Below are positions 50,861 through 62,187 of a stretch of DNA of 64,000 bases, piece by piece. The notes under the pieces are model-generated. The model did no database searches and was not told the DNA's origin. It saw nothing but the letters and a program-made list of their open reading frames with translations. Both the position numbers and the translations under genes were made by a program. This DNA is from Aromatoleum anaerobium. GTDB taxonomy: Bacteria; Pseudomonadota; Gammaproteobacteria; Burkholderiales; Rhodocyclaceae. The stretch is from contig NZ_WTVG02000037.1 in assembly GCF_012910705.2 (NCBI RefSeq), positions 537,787 through 601,786 on the forward strand, in the 5' to 3' direction. Each line of letters begins with the position of its first letter. Positions within the stretch are counted from its first letter, which is position 1.

Positions 50861-51699
50861 TGAACGTGAGCGTGTCCCCAGACCCTTCGCCCGGAGCGTG
50901 CCGGATCGCGGCGATCCAGACCGTGTCCGGCCCGGACGTCGCGGAGAACCTGCGCGTCGCGGCGGCGCTGGTTGCCGAAGCTGCGGCTGACGGTGCACGG
51001 ATCGTCGCGCTGCCGGAGTATTTCCCGCTGATCACACCGGACGAGACGGCGAAGGTCGCGATCCGCGAGAGCGAAGGCCACGGCCCGCTGCAGGACTTCC
51101 TGCGCGAGGCGGCCATGTGTCATCGCGTGTGGCTCGTCGGCGGCACGATTCCGCTCGTCGCCGAAGCCGACGGCAAGGTCCGCAACAGCACGCTGGTGTA
51201 CGACCCGAGTGGCAAGCAGGTCGCCCGCTACGACAAGATCCATCTGTTCGGCTTCCGCAAGGGCAGCGAACAGTACGACGAGGCCGCGACGATCGAGGCC
51301 GGGCGCGAGGTGGTCACGTTCGACGGCCCGTGCGGCCGCGTGGGCTTGTCGGTGTGCTACGACCTGCGTTTCCCCGAACTCTTCCGCGCGATGGGCAAGG
51401 TCGATCTGATCGTATTGCCGGCGGCCTTCACCTGGACGACCGGTCGCGACCATTGGGAGGTGCTGCTGCGTGCGCGCGCGATCGAGAACCAGTGCTACGT
51501 GATGGCGCCTGCGCAGGGCGGACGCCATCCGGGCGGGCGCGTGACCTGGGGACACAGCCTGATCGTCGACCCGTGGGGCGAGGTGCTCGCCTGCCGGGAC
51601 GAAGGACCCGGCATCGTCGCCGCGGACCTCGACCCCGAGCGTATCGCGGCGGTGCGCGAGAGCCTGCCGGCGCTGCGGCACCGCTGCCTCGCAACCTGA
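50857..51699 (+). CDS. Nitrilase superfamily amidohydrolase (Nit1/deaminated glutathione amidase-like)
   Basis: A 280-aa carbon-nitrogen hydrolase with the Glu-Lys-Cys triad visible in [16 protein letters not shown] and [10 protein letters not shown]. The last motif and the length match Nit1/YbeM-type enzymes, which hydrolyse deaminated glutathione. The start overlaps yhdP by 4 bp, with an alternative ATG at 50860. It lies before tldD in the conserved cluster. Confidence 0.92.
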   Translation: MMNVSVSPDPSPGACRIAAIQTVSGPDVAENLRVAAALVAEAAADGARIVALPEYFPLITPDETAKVAIRESEGHGPLQDFLREAAMCHRVWLVGGTIPLVAEADGKVRNSTLVYDPSGKQVARYDKIHLFGFRKGSEQYDEAATIEAGREVVTFDGPCGRVGLSVCYDLRFPELFRAMGKVDLIVLPAAFTWTTGRDHWEVLLRARAIENQCYVMAPAQGGRHPGGRVTWGHSLIVDPWGEVLACRDEGPGIVAADLDPERIAAVRESLPALRHRCLAT

Positions 51700-51781
51700 A
51701 CCCGAGGGTGCCGGACAAGACTCCGGTGACCTTTATCGGGTCGGCCCTGTCGAACAGGGCGATCCAACGACTGGACAAACA

Positions 51782-53227
51782 ATGAGCCCCACACAAAACT
51801 CGCTTAAGGTTGCCGACCGCTACCTGCTGAACCCCTACGATCTGGGCCATCCGGAACTCGAAAAAGTGTTCCGCAAGCTGTTGAACCACCGGCTCGACTA
51901 CGCCGACCTGTATTTCCAGTATCACCGTTCCGAAGGCTGGAGCCTCGAGGAAGGCATCGTCAAGTCCGGCAGCTTCAACATCGAGCAGGGCGTCGGGGTG
52001 CGCGCGATCTGCGGCGAGAAGACCGCCTTCGCCTACTCCGATGACATTTCGCTGCCGGCGCTCACTGCGGCTGCCGAAGCCACGCGGGCGATCGCGGATG
52101 CCGGCGGCCAGCGCAGCGTCGCGGTCCGGCCGCATGCCGGCGTGCCGCGCCTGTACCGCGGCGACGATCCGCTCGCGTCGCTCGACGACACCGCGAAAGT
52201 GAAGCTGCTCGAACGGCTCGAACGCTTCGCGCGCGACGAAGACCCGCGCGTCACGCAGGTGATGGCGCACATTTCCGGCTCGTGGGAAGTCGTCATGGTG
52301 ATGCGCAGCGACGGCCACATGGCGGCCGACGTGCGTCCGCTGGTGCGGGTTTCGGTCACCGTGATCATGGAAGAAAACGGCGACCGCGAGCAAGGCAGCG
52401 GCGGCGGCGGCGGACGCTTCGACTACGGTTATTTCGACGATGACCGGCTGCGCGAATATGCTTTGGCGGCAGTGCATCAGGCCCGCACGAATCTCGGCGC
52501 CGGGCCGGCGCCGGCCGGCACGATGAGCGTCGTGCTCGGGCCGGGCTGGCCCGGCATCCTGCTGCACGAGGCGATCGGCCACGGCCTCGAAGGCGACTTC
52601 AACCGCAAGGGCAGCTCCGCGTTCTCCGGGCGCATGGGGCAGCAGGTGGCGGCGAAAGGCGTCACGGTCGTCGACGACGGCACGCTGCCGGACCGCCGCG
52701 GCTCGTTGACGATCGACGACGAGGGCAATCCGACCGAATGCACGGTGCTGATCGAGGACGGCATCCTCACCGGCTACATGCAGGACACGATGAATGCGCG
52801 CCTGATGGGCGTGAAGCCGACCGGCAACGGCCGCCGCGAGTCGTTTGCCCACCTGCCGCTGCCGCGCATGACGAACACCTACATGCTGAACGGCGACAAG
52901 TCGCATGAGGAAATCATCAAATCGGTGAAAAAAGGCCTGTACGCAGCCAATTTCGGTGGCGGACAGGTCGACATCACGTCGGGCAAGTTCGTCTTCTCGA
53001 CCGCCGAGGCCTATCTCATCGAGAACGGCAAGGTCACGCGGCCGGTCAAGGGTGCGACGCTGATCGGCAACGGTCCGGATGCGCTGACGCGCGTATCGAT
53101 GATCGGCAACGACATGGCTCTCGATCCGGGCGTCGGCACGTGCGGCAAGGATGGCCAGAGCGTGCCGGTCGGGGTTGGCCAGCCGACGCTGCGCATCGAC
53201 GGGTTGACGGTCGGCGGGACCGGCTGA
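51782..53227 (+). CDS. tldD: Metalloprotease TldD
   Basis: Catalytic subunit of the TldD/TldE protease (481 aa). The zinc motif HEAIGH near residue 263 ([14 protein letters not shown]) is intact. Family segments include [19 protein letters not shown] and [20 protein letters not shown]. pmbA/tldE is at 26.5 kb. It ends the yhdP-nit-tldD run and faces the response-regulator gene. Confidence 0.96.
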   Translation: MSPTQNSLKVADRYLLNPYDLGHPELEKVFRKLLNHRLDYADLYFQYHRSEGWSLEEGIVKSGSFNIEQGVGVRAICGEKTAFAYSDDISLPALTAAAEATRAIADAGGQRSVAVRPHAGVPRLYRGDDPLASLDDTAKVKLLERLERFARDEDPRVTQVMAHISGSWEVVMVMRSDGHMAADVRPLVRVSVTVIMEENGDREQGSGGGGGRFDYGYFDDDRLREYALAAVHQARTNLGAGPAPAGTMSVVLGPGWPGILLHEAIGHGLEGDFNRKGSSAFSGRMGQQVAAKGVTVVDDGTLPDRRGSLTIDDEGNPTECTVLIEDGILTGYMQDTMNARLMGVKPTGNGRRESFAHLPLPRMTNTYMLNGDKSHEEIIKSVKKGLYAANFGGGQVDITSGKFVFSTAEAYLIENGKVTRPVKGATLIGNGPDALTRVSMIGNDMALDPGVGTCGKDGQSVPVGVGQPTLRIDGLTVGGTG

Positions 53228-53327
53228 AGACTGCCGGCGCCCATGCGTTCCAGCCGCCCGGAGGCGTTGCTGCTGCTCGGGCGTGCAATAGGCAGGTTGA
53301 AAAGGCGGTATCGAAGGCGTTTTGACG

Positions 53328-54727
<1,400 letters not shown>

Positions 54728-54731
<4 letters not shown>

Positions 54732-55384
54732 CGCGTGATCCTCCGTTCCGTCGGCGCCAGAGGCGGGGCCGCATGGGCGGCCGGGCGCTCCGGTAGCGTG
54801 CGTTCGATCTCGGTCAGCGCCTCGATCTTTTCCTCGAGCTCGCGGGCGTGCCGGCGGCTTTCCTTGAGATGCTGGCCGGTGCGTTCGAGTTGCCGGGCGA
54901 GGGATTGCGCCGCCGTCTCGAGACGTTGCTGCTCGGCAAATTGATCGGCCAGCAGCCGCGCCAGCGGACGCAACGCGACCGCCTCGGGTCGTGGCGAGGC
55001 GTCCACCACTGCCAGCAATGCCAGCGCGCGCGGAATATTGCTTCCCGGCGGACGGGCGAGCGCGATCGCCTGGAGCAGCTGATTCAGCGGGTCGCCCGCG
55101 CCGACCGCAAGGACATCCCGTTCCCGTTCCAGCTCGGCCGGTTCGAGCTGGCGGACGAAATGGTAGTACTCGATCGCACTCTCGACTGCGCGTCGGCCGC
55201 CGTCCTTCGACGGGTCGGCGCGCTCGGCGTCGCCCGGCCCCGGCGCAGCCAGGTTCGCGCACGCCCCCAGCAGGACGGCGGCCAGCAAGGCCACGAACGT
55301 CCTTGCGACGAACCCCGGTCGCCGTGCCGCAGAACTTGCCGGGACCGACGAGGCTGAGCGACCCGTTTCAGTTTCAGCTTTCAT
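54728..55384 (-). CDS. qseG: QseG-like outer-membrane lipoprotein
   Basis: A 218-aa lipoprotein: the lipobox LLGAC places the lipidated Cys at residue 42. A helical, coiled-coil-like region follows (about 125-205, with ARQLERTGQHLKESRRHARELEEKI). It lies between the sensor kinase and the response regulator, as QseG does in E. coli, where it controls the kinase. It overlaps the kinase by 11 bp and the regulator by 4 bp. Identification rests mainly on position and lipobox. Confidence 0.8.
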
Positions 55385-56783
55385 CGGGAAGCACGATCCT
55401 GAAATGGGCGCCCGCAGAGGTCGGCACCAGCTCGATTTTCCCGCCATGCGCGTGGATGAATTCGCGCACGATCGAAAGCCCCAGGCCACTGCCATGACGC
55501 GGCGCTGCCGGCTGCCGGCTGCCTTGGTAAAAAGGTTCGAAGATGCGTTCGGATTCGTTTTCAGGCACGCCAGGTCCCTCGTCGATGCAGTCGATCGTCA
55601 CGTCGCGCCGCTCGCGAGCGATTTTCAAGCGGACCTTGCCCCCGTGCGGACTGAACGAGATCGCGTTCGCGACCAGGTTCGCGAGCGCGATCCGCAGCTT
55701 GTCGGGATCGGCGATCAACGGCGGGACATTGCCTTTTACGTCGATATCGACGTGAAGATTCCGGCTCTGTATCTGCAATTGCTGTTCCGCGACCACCGCC
55801 TCGACCAGTGCTCGCAATGCCACTTTCCGGCGCTTGAGGCTGCGCGCGTCGAACACCGCGGCGTTGTAGCCGAGCAATCCTTCGATGCGCAGCTGCAGCG
55901 CGCGGGTATTGTGTTCAAGAATGGCCACGACTTCGTGCTGCTCGGTCGTGAGCCTGCCGACAACGCCGTCCTTGAGCAGCGCGATGCCTTCGCGCAGGGA
56001 TGCGAGCGGAGTCTTCAGTTCGTGCGACACATGGCGCAGCACTCGCGTACGGTTCGCTTCCAGGTCCGCGAGACGTACCCGCAGCCAGTCCAGGCGCCGC
56101 CCCACCCGGCGCAGGTCGGCTGGCCCGCCAATGATGACCGCTTCGTCGAAGCGGCTCTCGCCGAGCGCTTCGATCGCGCCTTCGACCCTGTTCAGCGGCC
56201 GCAGCACCCACCATCCGGTGAGCGCCGCGAGCAGGAAGGCCGCCGTCACCGCCACCAACAAGTGCCACGCCAGCTGTTCGCGATTGCTGTCGAGTTCGTC
56301 GAGCAGCTGTTTCGACTCCGCCTCCAGCTGCAGGCGGAGTTCCGCAGCGAGCTGCTCGTTGAGGATCGGCAACTCGCCGAGTGCCCGGAGCGCGGCGTCG
56401 GCTCCCGCGCGAGCGTTCAACGCTGCCGCGCCCCGGTTGGAAGCGTCGATCCACTGGTTGACGAGTTCTTGCGATTTCGCGCTTCCGAGGCCGGCAATCC
56501 ACACCAGCGCCGTCATCGAGTCGTCGCGCGCCTGCTCGAACCGCTCGAGCAGCACGGGATCGTCGAGAACCAGAAACTGGCGGGCGCTGCGTTCCATATC
56601 CACCGTGCGTTCGCCCAGTTCCTGGAGCGCGCTGGAAAAACCGAGCGCGTGTCCTGCGCCTTCGCGACTGCGCACCGCAAAGTCTTCGAGGGTCAGCAGT
56701 CCGCCAAGCGCTGCGGTGCCCAGGATCGCGGCGATCAGCAGAAAGCTCGCAAGCAGCGTGGCACTGAAGGACAGGCGGGACAT
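55374..56783 (-). CDS. glrK: Sensor histidine kinase, GlrK/QseE type
   Basis: A 469-aa inner-membrane kinase with two membrane segments (residues about 7-28 and 175-195) flanking a helical periplasmic domain. A HAMP-like linker, an H box (RHVSHELKTPLASLREG) and N, G1 and G2 boxes (NAISFSP, DEGPGVP, GSGLGLSIV) follow. It heads the kinase-lipoprotein-regulator operon and is divergent from bactofilin, separated by 323 bp. Confidence 0.92.
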   Translation of the reverse strand: MSRLSFSATLLASFLLIAAILGTAALGGLLTLEDFAVRSREGAGHALGFSSALQELGERTVDMERSARQFLVLDDPVLLERFEQARDDSMTALVWIAGLGSAKSQELVNQWIDASNRGAAALNARAGADAALRALGELPILNEQLAAELRLQLEAESKQLLDELDSNREQLAWHLLVAVTAAFLLAALTGWWVLRPLNRVEGAIEALGESRFDEAVIIGGPADLRRVGRRLDWLRVRLADLEANRTRVLRHVSHELKTPLASLREGIALLKDGVVGRLTTEQHEVVAILEHNTRALQLRIEGLLGYNAAVFDARSLKRRKVALRALVEAVVAEQQLQIQSRNLHVDIDVKGNVPPLIADPDKLRIALANLVANAISFSPHGGKVRLKIARERRDVTIDCIDEGPGVPENESERIFEPFYQGSRQPAAPRHGSGLGLSIVREFIHAHGGKIELVPTSAGAHFRIVLPDES

Positions 56784-56885
56784 GGACGGCCGGCGAATGA
56801 GCTCATAGTCCGGCGTCGCAGTTTAGTGCGCGGTCTCAGGCGGGGTCCGTAAGGAAATGCAAGCTGGCGCTTTTTGGCTACACGA

Positions 56886-56905
56886 ATGTCGCTCTGAAGC
56901 GACAT
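56886..56905. promoter_or_regulatory. Palindrome 1, proposed GlrR/QseF activator site
   Basis: ATGTCGCTCTGAAGCGACAT has perfect 8-bp arms around 4 nt and fits TGTC-N10-GACA, the form I recall for GlrR sites upstream of glmY. Its centre is about 178 bp before the predicted bactofilin transcription start. Confidence 0.7.
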
Positions 56906-56952
56906 AAACAAATCAATAAAATTCAAATGCTTAATGCGAATCCGCATATGAG

Positions 56953-56972
56953 ATGTCGTGTCATGGCGACAT
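56953..56972. promoter_or_regulatory. Palindrome 2, proposed GlrR/QseF activator site
   Basis: ATGTCGTGTCATGGCGACAT matches palindrome 1 at the outer six bases on both sides and keeps the N10 spacing. Its centre is 67 bp from palindrome 1 and about 110 bp before the predicted start of transcription. Confidence 0.7.
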
Positions 56973-57046
56973 CAGAGCGCAAAAAATCTCGTGTATTGTT
57001 CCAGCTTATATTCGTAGAAAGATGAATATAAAAGACTAAATCCGCA

Positions 57047-57061
57047 TGGCGTGAATTTTGC
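57047..57061 (+). promoter_or_regulatory. Sigma-54 (-24/-12) promoter of the bactofilin gene
   Basis: TGGCGTGAATTTTGC keeps the required TGGC and TTGC elements at exact 15-nt overall length (consensus TGGCAC-N5-TTGC), with GG at -24 and GC at -12. Transcription would start near 57073, about 34 bp before the ATG. Confidence 0.75.
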
Positions 57062-57106
57062 GTCCGCGTCGCTGGTCGTCTGACGCGAATTCACCCAGGA
57101 GAGATC

Positions 57107-57727
57107 ATGTTCAGCAAATCCCCAGTGTTCCCGAAAGCTGCCGATCCACAGGCCGCGCGTGGACAGCGCATCGGGCCGGGCAATTTCGCAACCGCTCAGC
57201 CGGCCGGGCTGACCAGCAGTTCTGCCGAGACCTCCCCGTCGCCGCGCGATGCCGGCGCGAGCAGCGGGGCAGGCGGGACAGCCGCGTCGAGTCCCCTTCC
57301 GCGCGCCAACGAGGTCGCAGAAGACGCCGGCTACGGTTCCGGCAGCCGCCTCATCGTCGGGCCGGAGGTCAAGCTCAAAGGCGCGGAGATACTGGATTGC
57401 GACACGCTGATCGTCGAGGGTCGCGTCGAAGCGACCATGGACAGCCGCGTCATTCGCATCGCCGAAAGCGGCTCGTTTGCAGGAACGGTCGGCATCGACA
57501 TCGCGGAAATCCGCGGCCGGTTCGACGGCGAACTCACTGCGCGCACCCAACTCGTGATCCACGCGACGGGCCGTGTCAGCGGCAAGATCCGCTACGGCAA
57601 GATCCTGATCGAGGAAGGCGGCGAGCTGTCCGGCGACGTCCAGTCCCTGGCGTCGGCGAAGGAAGCGGGGAGGGTCGTGCCGCGCGAGGAGTCGACGCCG
57701 AAAGTCGCAGTCGTGGGCGCCGGCTGA
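57107..57727 (+). CDS. bacA: Bactofilin (polymer-forming cytoskeletal protein)
   Basis: A 206-aa bactofilin of the DUF583 family. A disordered Ser/Ala/Pro-rich N-terminal tail (residues 1-70) precedes a right-handed beta-helix core (about 80-185). Repeats such as LKGAEILDCDTLIVEGRVEA and GELTARTQLVIHATGRVSGK carry hydrophobic residues in register. Bactofilins polymerise without nucleotides and organise local cell-wall synthesis. A lytic transglycosylase gene lies just downstream, convergent. ATG 57107 has AGGAGAG before it. Confidence 0.92.
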   Translation: MFSKSPVFPKAADPQAARGQRIGPGNFATAQPAGLTSSSAETSPSPRDAGASSGAGGTAASSPLPRANEVAEDAGYGSGSRLIVGPEVKLKGAEILDCDTLIVEGRVEATMDSRVIRIAESGSFAGTVGIDIAEIRGRFDGELTARTQLVIHATGRVSGKIRYGKILIEEGGELSGDVQSLASAKEAGRVVPREESTPKVAVVGAG

Positions 57728-57730
57728 CGA

Positions 57731-57750
57731 TTGTCGTGTCTGAGCGACAT
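57731..57750. promoter_or_regulatory. Palindrome 3 behind the bactofilin gene
   Basis: TTGTCGTGTCTGAGCGACAT has the same TGTCG-N8-CGACA form as the two sites upstream of bactofilin. It starts 4 bp after the bactofilin stop, in the 79-bp convergent gap before the transglycosylase gene. Confidence 0.65.
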
Positions 57751-57806
57751 GCGCCAGGAGGCGGCCTGCTGAAGGCCGGTCGCCGCAGGCGCGCCCGCTC
57801 ATCAGT

Positions 57807-58478
57807 TCAGTTCGCGCGGCTCCCGCGGTCATCGGACGCGAGCCGCAGCGCTTGGTAGCCCCAGTGCTTCTCCCACGCCGCCCGCACCAGGTTCGGGTAC
57901 TCGGGCTTGCCGAGGCTGCCGTTGTAGCGTCCCAGCGCCCGGTACAGATCGCCTTTTTCGATGTCCAGATAGTGGCGCAGGATCGTGCAGCCGTAGCGCA
58001 GGTTCGTGCGCAGGTGGAAGAGATTGTCTTCCGGCAGGCCGATAGCCTTGATCCAGAATGGCATCACCTGCATGAAGCCGCGCGCTCCGGCGCTCGACAC
58101 GGCGTATTTCCGGAAGCCGCTCTCGACCTGGATCAGGCCCAGCACGAGTTGCGGATCGAGTCCCGCCCGCGTGGCTTCGTAGTGCACGGCGGTCAGCAAT
58201 TCTTCCCGGTAATGAGGATCCGGGATACGTTTTTCGAGACGACGGGACATATCCTGCAGCCACCGCACACGCTCCCCGGCGTTGGCAATGAGGAGTTCCG
58301 GAGCGCCCGCGTCGCTTACCGCCGCATGTAACGCCGAGCGCACGCTCGCCGCCATCGGTTCGTACTGCTGGCGGCCGGCGAGCGCTTGCTCCGGAGCGCC
58401 GGCGAGACCCGCGAGCAGAGCGACACTCAGCACGAGGCCGCACGCGGCACTCCTGCCACGGCTATCGACGCTCCTCAC
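57807..58478 (-). CDS. SLT-domain lytic transglycosylase
   Basis: A 223-aa secreted transglycosylase. The signal peptide (about residues 1-35) is followed by a domain with catalytic Glu in [20 protein letters not shown], then MQVMPFW and RYNGSLG. It cleaves peptidoglycan to 1,6-anhydro ends. The GTG start (58476-58478) overlaps the proS stop by 4 bp, so it is translated from the proS message. It is convergent with bactofilin. Confidence 0.92.
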   Translation of the reverse strand: MRSVDSRGRSAACGLVLSVALLAGLAGAPEQALAGRQQYEPMAASVRSALHAAVSDAGAPELLIANAGERVRWLQDMSRRLEKRIPDPHYREELLTAVHYEATRAGLDPQLVLGLIQVESGFRKYAVSSAGARGFMQVMPFWIKAIGLPEDNLFHLRTNLRYGCTILRHYLDIEKGDLYRALGRYNGSLGKPEYPNLVRAAWEKHWGYQALRLASDDRGSRAN

Positions 58479-60226
58479 GCGGCCGGCTGGAGCTTCGAGC
58501 CGACAAAAGCGGCGAGTTCGGCAAGCGGAATCTTCGCCGGCTCGGCGTCGCGCCGCCCCTGATATTCGGCTATCCCTTCCTTCAGTCCGCGATCACCGAT
58601 GACGACGCGATGCGGAACGCCGATCAGTTCCCAGTCGGCGAACATCACGCCGGGACGCTCGTCGCGGTCGTCGAGGATCACGTCGATGCCGCCGGCGAGC
58701 AGCGTTTCGTAGAGCTTCGTCGCTTCGCTGCGCACCGCTTCGGACTTGCCCCAGCCGACCGGGCAGACGACGACGCGGAACGGTGCGATCGCGTCCGGCC
58801 AGATGATGCCGCGGGCGTCGTGGTTCTGCTCGATCGCCGCACCGAGGATGCGCGTGACGCCGATGCCGTAGCAGCCCATTTCGAAATGCTTCGGCTTGCC
58901 GTCCTCGTCGAGGAAGGTCGCATTCATCGACTGCGAGTATTTGGTGCCGAGGTAGAAAACGTGGCCGACCTCGATACCGCGCTGGATCGCGAGCCGTCCC
59001 ATGCCGTCCGGGCTCGGGTCGCCTTCGACGACGTTGCGCAGGTCGGCGACGAGATCGGGTTCCGGCAGGTCGCGGCCCCAGTTCGTGCCGGTCAAGTGGA
59101 AGTCCGCCTCGTTGGCGCCGCAGATGAAGTCGGCCATGTTCGCGACGGTGCGGTCGGCGACGACCCTGACGGTCTTCTTCAAGCCCACGGGCCCGAGGTA
59201 GCCGGCCTTGCAGCCGAAGCGCTCGGCGATCTCGGTTTCCGTCGCAAAGCGGAACCCCGCCTTCAGGCCGGGGAGCTTGCCCGCCTTGACCTCGTTCAGT
59301 TCGTGATCGCCCCGCAGCAGCAGCAGCCACAGCGTGACGCCGGCCGGCTTGCCCGCGTCATCGACGTCCTCGGTCGCGAGGACCAGCGATTTCACCGTCG
59401 TCGCGAGCGGCACGCCGAGAAGCTCGGCGACCTCTGCGCAGGTCGTCCTGCCCGGAGTGGGGGTTTTTTCGAGCGCCTTGGCCGGCGCGGCGCGGGTCGC
59501 CAGCAACGGCAGCGCTTCGGCAAGTTCGATGTTGGCCGCGTAGGCGGAGCCGGGACAGTAGACGATCGCATCCTCGCCGGTGTCGGCGATGACCTGGAAT
59601 TCATGCGAACGATCCCCGCCGATCGCCCCGGTGTCGGCAGCAACAGCCCGGTACGTCAGACCGAGCCGGTCGAAAATGCGGCAGTAGGCGGCATACATCG
59701 CGTCGTAGCTGCGGCCTGCGGCCGCCGCGTCGCGGTCGAACGAATACGCGTCCTTCATCGTGAACTCGCGGCCACGCATCACGCCGAATCGCGGCCGGCG
59801 CTCGTCGCGGAACTTAGTCTGGATCTGGTAGAAGTTCTTCGGCAGCTGACGATAGCTTTTCAGTTCCTGACGAGCGATGTCGGTGACCACTTCCTCAGAC
59901 GTGGGCTGCAGCGCGAAGTCGCGCTGGTGCCTATCCTTGAAGCGCAGCATCTCGGCGCCCATCTGTTCCCAGCGACCGGTTTCGTCCCACAGTTCGGCGG
60001 GCTGCACGAGCGGCATCGTCAGTTCGAGTGCGCCGGCGCGGTTCATTTCCTCGCGCACGATGTCCTCGACCTTGCGGATCACGCGCAGGCCGATGGGAAG
60101 GTAACTGTAGATGCCGGCTGCGACTTTGCGGATGAAGCCCGCGCGCAGCATCAGTTTCTGGCTGACGACCTCGGCATCCGAGGGGGCTTCCTTGAGGGTG
60201 GAGATGAAATACTGGCTGGCGCGCAT
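58475..60226 (-). CDS. proS: Prolyl-tRNA synthetase
   Basis: Full-length 583-aa bacterial-type class II synthetase with the editing insertion (INS) domain of about 180 residues (residues about 225-400). The core contains [17 protein letters not shown] [19 protein letters not shown], a class II motif 2 region with [17 protein letters not shown], and ECGCYGIG-like [10 protein letters not shown]. Start at ATG 60224-60226 ([19 protein letters not shown]); ten in-frame upstream codons are unconserved. It is divergent from rppH. Confidence 0.96.
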   Translation of the reverse strand: MRASQYFISTLKEAPSDAEVVSQKLMLRAGFIRKVAAGIYSYLPIGLRVIRKVEDIVREEMNRAGALELTMPLVQPAELWDETGRWEQMGAEMLRFKDRHQRDFALQPTSEEVVTDIARQELKSYRQLPKNFYQIQTKFRDERRPRFGVMRGREFTMKDAYSFDRDAAAAGRSYDAMYAAYCRIFDRLGLTYRAVAADTGAIGGDRSHEFQVIADTGEDAIVYCPGSAYAANIELAEALPLLATRAAPAKALEKTPTPGRTTCAEVAELLGVPLATTVKSLVLATEDVDDAGKPAGVTLWLLLLRGDHELNEVKAGKLPGLKAGFRFATETEIAERFGCKAGYLGPVGLKKTVRVVADRTVANMADFICGANEADFHLTGTNWGRDLPEPDLVADLRNVVEGDPSPDGMGRLAIQRGIEVGHVFYLGTKYSQSMNATFLDEDGKPKHFEMGCYGIGVTRILGAAIEQNHDARGIIWPDAIAPFRVVVCPVGWGKSEAVRSEATKLYETLLAGGIDVILDDRDERPGVMFADWELIGVPHRVVIGDRGLKEGIAEYQGRRDAEPAKIPLAELAAFVGSKLQPAA

Positions 60227-60438
60227 GCTGGGTCCGGGGGTCGGGCTGGTGAGCAAAGACGCGATTTTACCGTGTCGACGACGGATATGCAGATCGCGGT
60301 ACGCCGCGCCCCTACGCCGCCCGGCCTGCTGCCCACCCGCCGCGAAGCTGCGGAACGGGAACGCTTCCGGTGGTTCGCCTTTCCAAGCCTCTGTAAATGT
60401 GGAAAAATTGTGACAGTTCTTGAATTGAAGGTTTGATC

Positions 60439-60969
60439 ATGCTCGATCGTGAAGGCTATCGCCCGAACGTCGGCATCATTCTGGTCAACACGCGCAATGA
60501 GGTTTTCTGGGGCAAGCGGATCCGTGAGCATTCGTGGCAGTTCCCGCAAGGTGGCATCAAGCACGGCGAAACGCCCGAGCAGGCCATGTTTCGCGAACTG
60601 TTCGAGGAAGTGGGTCTGCGTCCCGAGCATGTGAAGATTCTCGGCCGCACGCGTGGTTGGTTGCGGTACGACGTTCCGAAGCACTGGATCAAACGGGAAT
60701 GGCGCAATACCTACCGGGGACAGAAGCAGATCTGGTTTCTGTTGCGTTTGGTGGGGCGTGATTCCGACGTCTGTCTGCGAGCCAGCACTCATCCGGAGTT
60801 CGATGCCTGGCGCTGGAGTGACTATTGGGTGCCACTGGAAGCCGTGATTGAGTTCAAGCGGCAGGTGTACCAGCAGGCGTTGTTCGAACTGTCGAAGACA
60901 TTGTTCCGCACGCGGCCCCGGGACCCCCCCGAGGCCTACAAGGTACTGACCGAAGTGCGCGAGCCTTGA
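60439..60969 (+). CDS. rppH: RNA pyrophosphohydrolase RppH
   Basis: Removes pyrophosphate from the 5' end of transcripts and starts RNase E-dependent decay. The 176-aa protein has the Nudix box [20 protein letters not shown] followed by VGL. The N terminus [17 protein letters not shown] is typical. The start is ATG 60439. It is divergent from proS and has a strong terminator. Confidence 0.96.
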   Translation: MLDREGYRPNVGIILVNTRNEVFWGKRIREHSWQFPQGGIKHGETPEQAMFRELFEEVGLRPEHVKILGRTRGWLRYDVPKHWIKREWRNTYRGQKQIWFLLRLVGRDSDVCLRASTHPEFDAWRWSDYWVPLEAVIEFKRQVYQQALFELSKTLFRTRPRDPPEAYKVLTEVREP

Positions 60970-60983
60970 GCGCCATTCCTCGT

Positions 60984-61020
60984 CGCCCCGCATGTCGATG
61001 TTCGTCATGCGGGGCGTTTT
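60984..61020 (+). terminator. Rho-independent terminator of rppH
   Basis: A perfect 11-bp stem (60984-60994 with 61006-61016, 11-nt loop) is followed by TTTT at 61017-61020, 14 bp after the rppH stop. Confidence 0.9.
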
Positions 61021-61228
61021 CTTTGGCCGACGCTCGGGTCCCCGGATTCAGTCGGTTGACGGCGATGAACTCCCCGGAAACGATCGGGTCGAATGGATGC
61101 GTCCGGGCCGTTCGGCTGCGGTCGCTGCAAAGCTTCTCGGACGTGAAAAAAATGCGCTTGCGGCGGGCCGAAAAAACCAGCGGCATGCGATCGGCACGCT
61201 TGTCAATATTCTGTAATGGGAGGTGTCC

Positions 61229-61822
61229 ATGAACCGGGAATTCGATCCGCTTCCGCAAGCGCGCCTGGCGGGCCTGCATTGCGAAGTCGCAAGAACCGAT
61301 AACAACCGCAGGGTTTCCCGCAACTCCCCGGCGATAGAGGTCATGACGGACCTCACGAGAATTCCCGCCGCGACGATCGCGGCCGAAACGTCGCTGGGGG
61401 ATGCCAACCGCGCCATGATCCTGCGCGGAGTGCGACTGTTGCTGGTGACCGATTCGCGTCAGCAGGTGATGGGCGTGATTTCGGTCGCCGACCTGCTGGG
61501 CGAAAGCCCGGTGCGGACCGCACAGGAACGCGGCACACGGGTCGGCGAACTGACCGTCGATTCCGTCATGACGCCACTCGAGCGCACCGAGGCCGTCGAA
61601 CTCGGCGAAGTCATGCGCGCGGACGTGGGGCATGTTCTCGCGACGCTGAAACGTTCTGGCCGGCAGCATGCCTTGGTGCTGGAACGCTGCGAGGGCGGAC
61701 GGGGCCTGATCAGGGGGATTTTCTCGGCCTCACAGATCGCGCGCCAGCTCGGTGAGCCCCAGCCGGTCAGCACCGAGATCGCGAGGAATTTCGCCGAGAT
61801 CGAAGCGGCAATCTCCGCCTGA
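61229..61822 (+). CDS. CBS-domain protein
   Basis: A 197-aa protein with a pair of CBS motifs (about residues 38-95 and 105-160; VMTDLTRIPAATIAAETSLGDAN and VDSVMTPLERTEAV). Such pairs bind adenosine nucleotides and act as sensor modules; no output domain is fused here. The start is ATG 61229 behind GGGAGG. The gene stands alone between two intergenic stretches. Confidence 0.88.
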   Translation: MNREFDPLPQARLAGLHCEVARTDNNRRVSRNSPAIEVMTDLTRIPAATIAAETSLGDANRAMILRGVRLLLVTDSRQQVMGVISVADLLGESPVRTAQERGTRVGELTVDSVMTPLERTEAVELGEVMRADVGHVLATLKRSGRQHALVLERCEGGRGLIRGIFSASQIARQLGEPQPVSTEIARNFAEIEAAISA

Positions 61823-62187
61823 GGCAATAAGCCCGGCACGCAAGGCGTCTCATGACGCTTTCCCCTCCGCTGGACGGCCGAAGGCGAGACCGGGCAGGCC
61901 CACCTGGATATCTTGAAAACCTCGAGTCGTAGGGGGTCGCTGGTCCACCCGCCTAGCGGACGTAAGGCTGGTTTTTGCTTTTTCGATTGCCGACGAGAAT
62001 CTGGAACGTGACAATGCCGAAAAGACCTCTGCGGTGCATTTCCTTCGATTCGAGCTGCCGCCGGACATGATCCGGGTGGTGAAGAGCGGTGGAGGGCTCG
62101 CAATCGGGATCGATCATCCGGCTACTCTGCCGCGGTGGATCCGCTGCCCGAGAGGATTCGTTTGTCCCTGTGCGGAGACCTGCAAGC
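61823..62187. other. Gene-poor spacer
   Basis: About 365 bp without a supported gene. A CCGC-CTA-GCGG hairpin at 61949-61959 and T-rich tracts at 61971-61982 may form a weak terminator for the CBS gene. Base composition is slightly lower in GC around 61970-62030. No promoter, repeat or RNA gene is clear. Confidence 0.5.

Larger units (their letters stand above)
56784..57106. promoter_or_regulatory. Divergent control region, kinase operon and bactofilin
   Basis: This 323-bp gene-free stretch holds two 20-bp palindromes and a -24/-12 promoter facing the bactofilin gene, with an AT-rich segment (56905-56950) between the palindromes that could bend easily. No clear promoter for the kinase operon was found by eye. 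The arrangement of distant activator sites upstream of a sigma-54 promoter is typical of NtrC-family control. Confidence 0.7.

Noticed and set aside
47948..50998. 1016-codon minus-strand open frame opposite yhdP
   Set aside because: Shadow of yhdP; low-complexity Arg/Ala-rich product and no ribosome-binding site.
56840..56880. Second sigma-54-like sequence (TGGCGC with TGGC nearby)
   Set aside because: Spacing between the GG and GC dinucleotides is one base too short for a -24/-12 promoter.
60286..60435. 48-codon plus-strand frame before rppH
   Set aside because: No ribosome-binding site, Arg/Pro-rich start, and overlaps the rppH leader; nothing supports translation.
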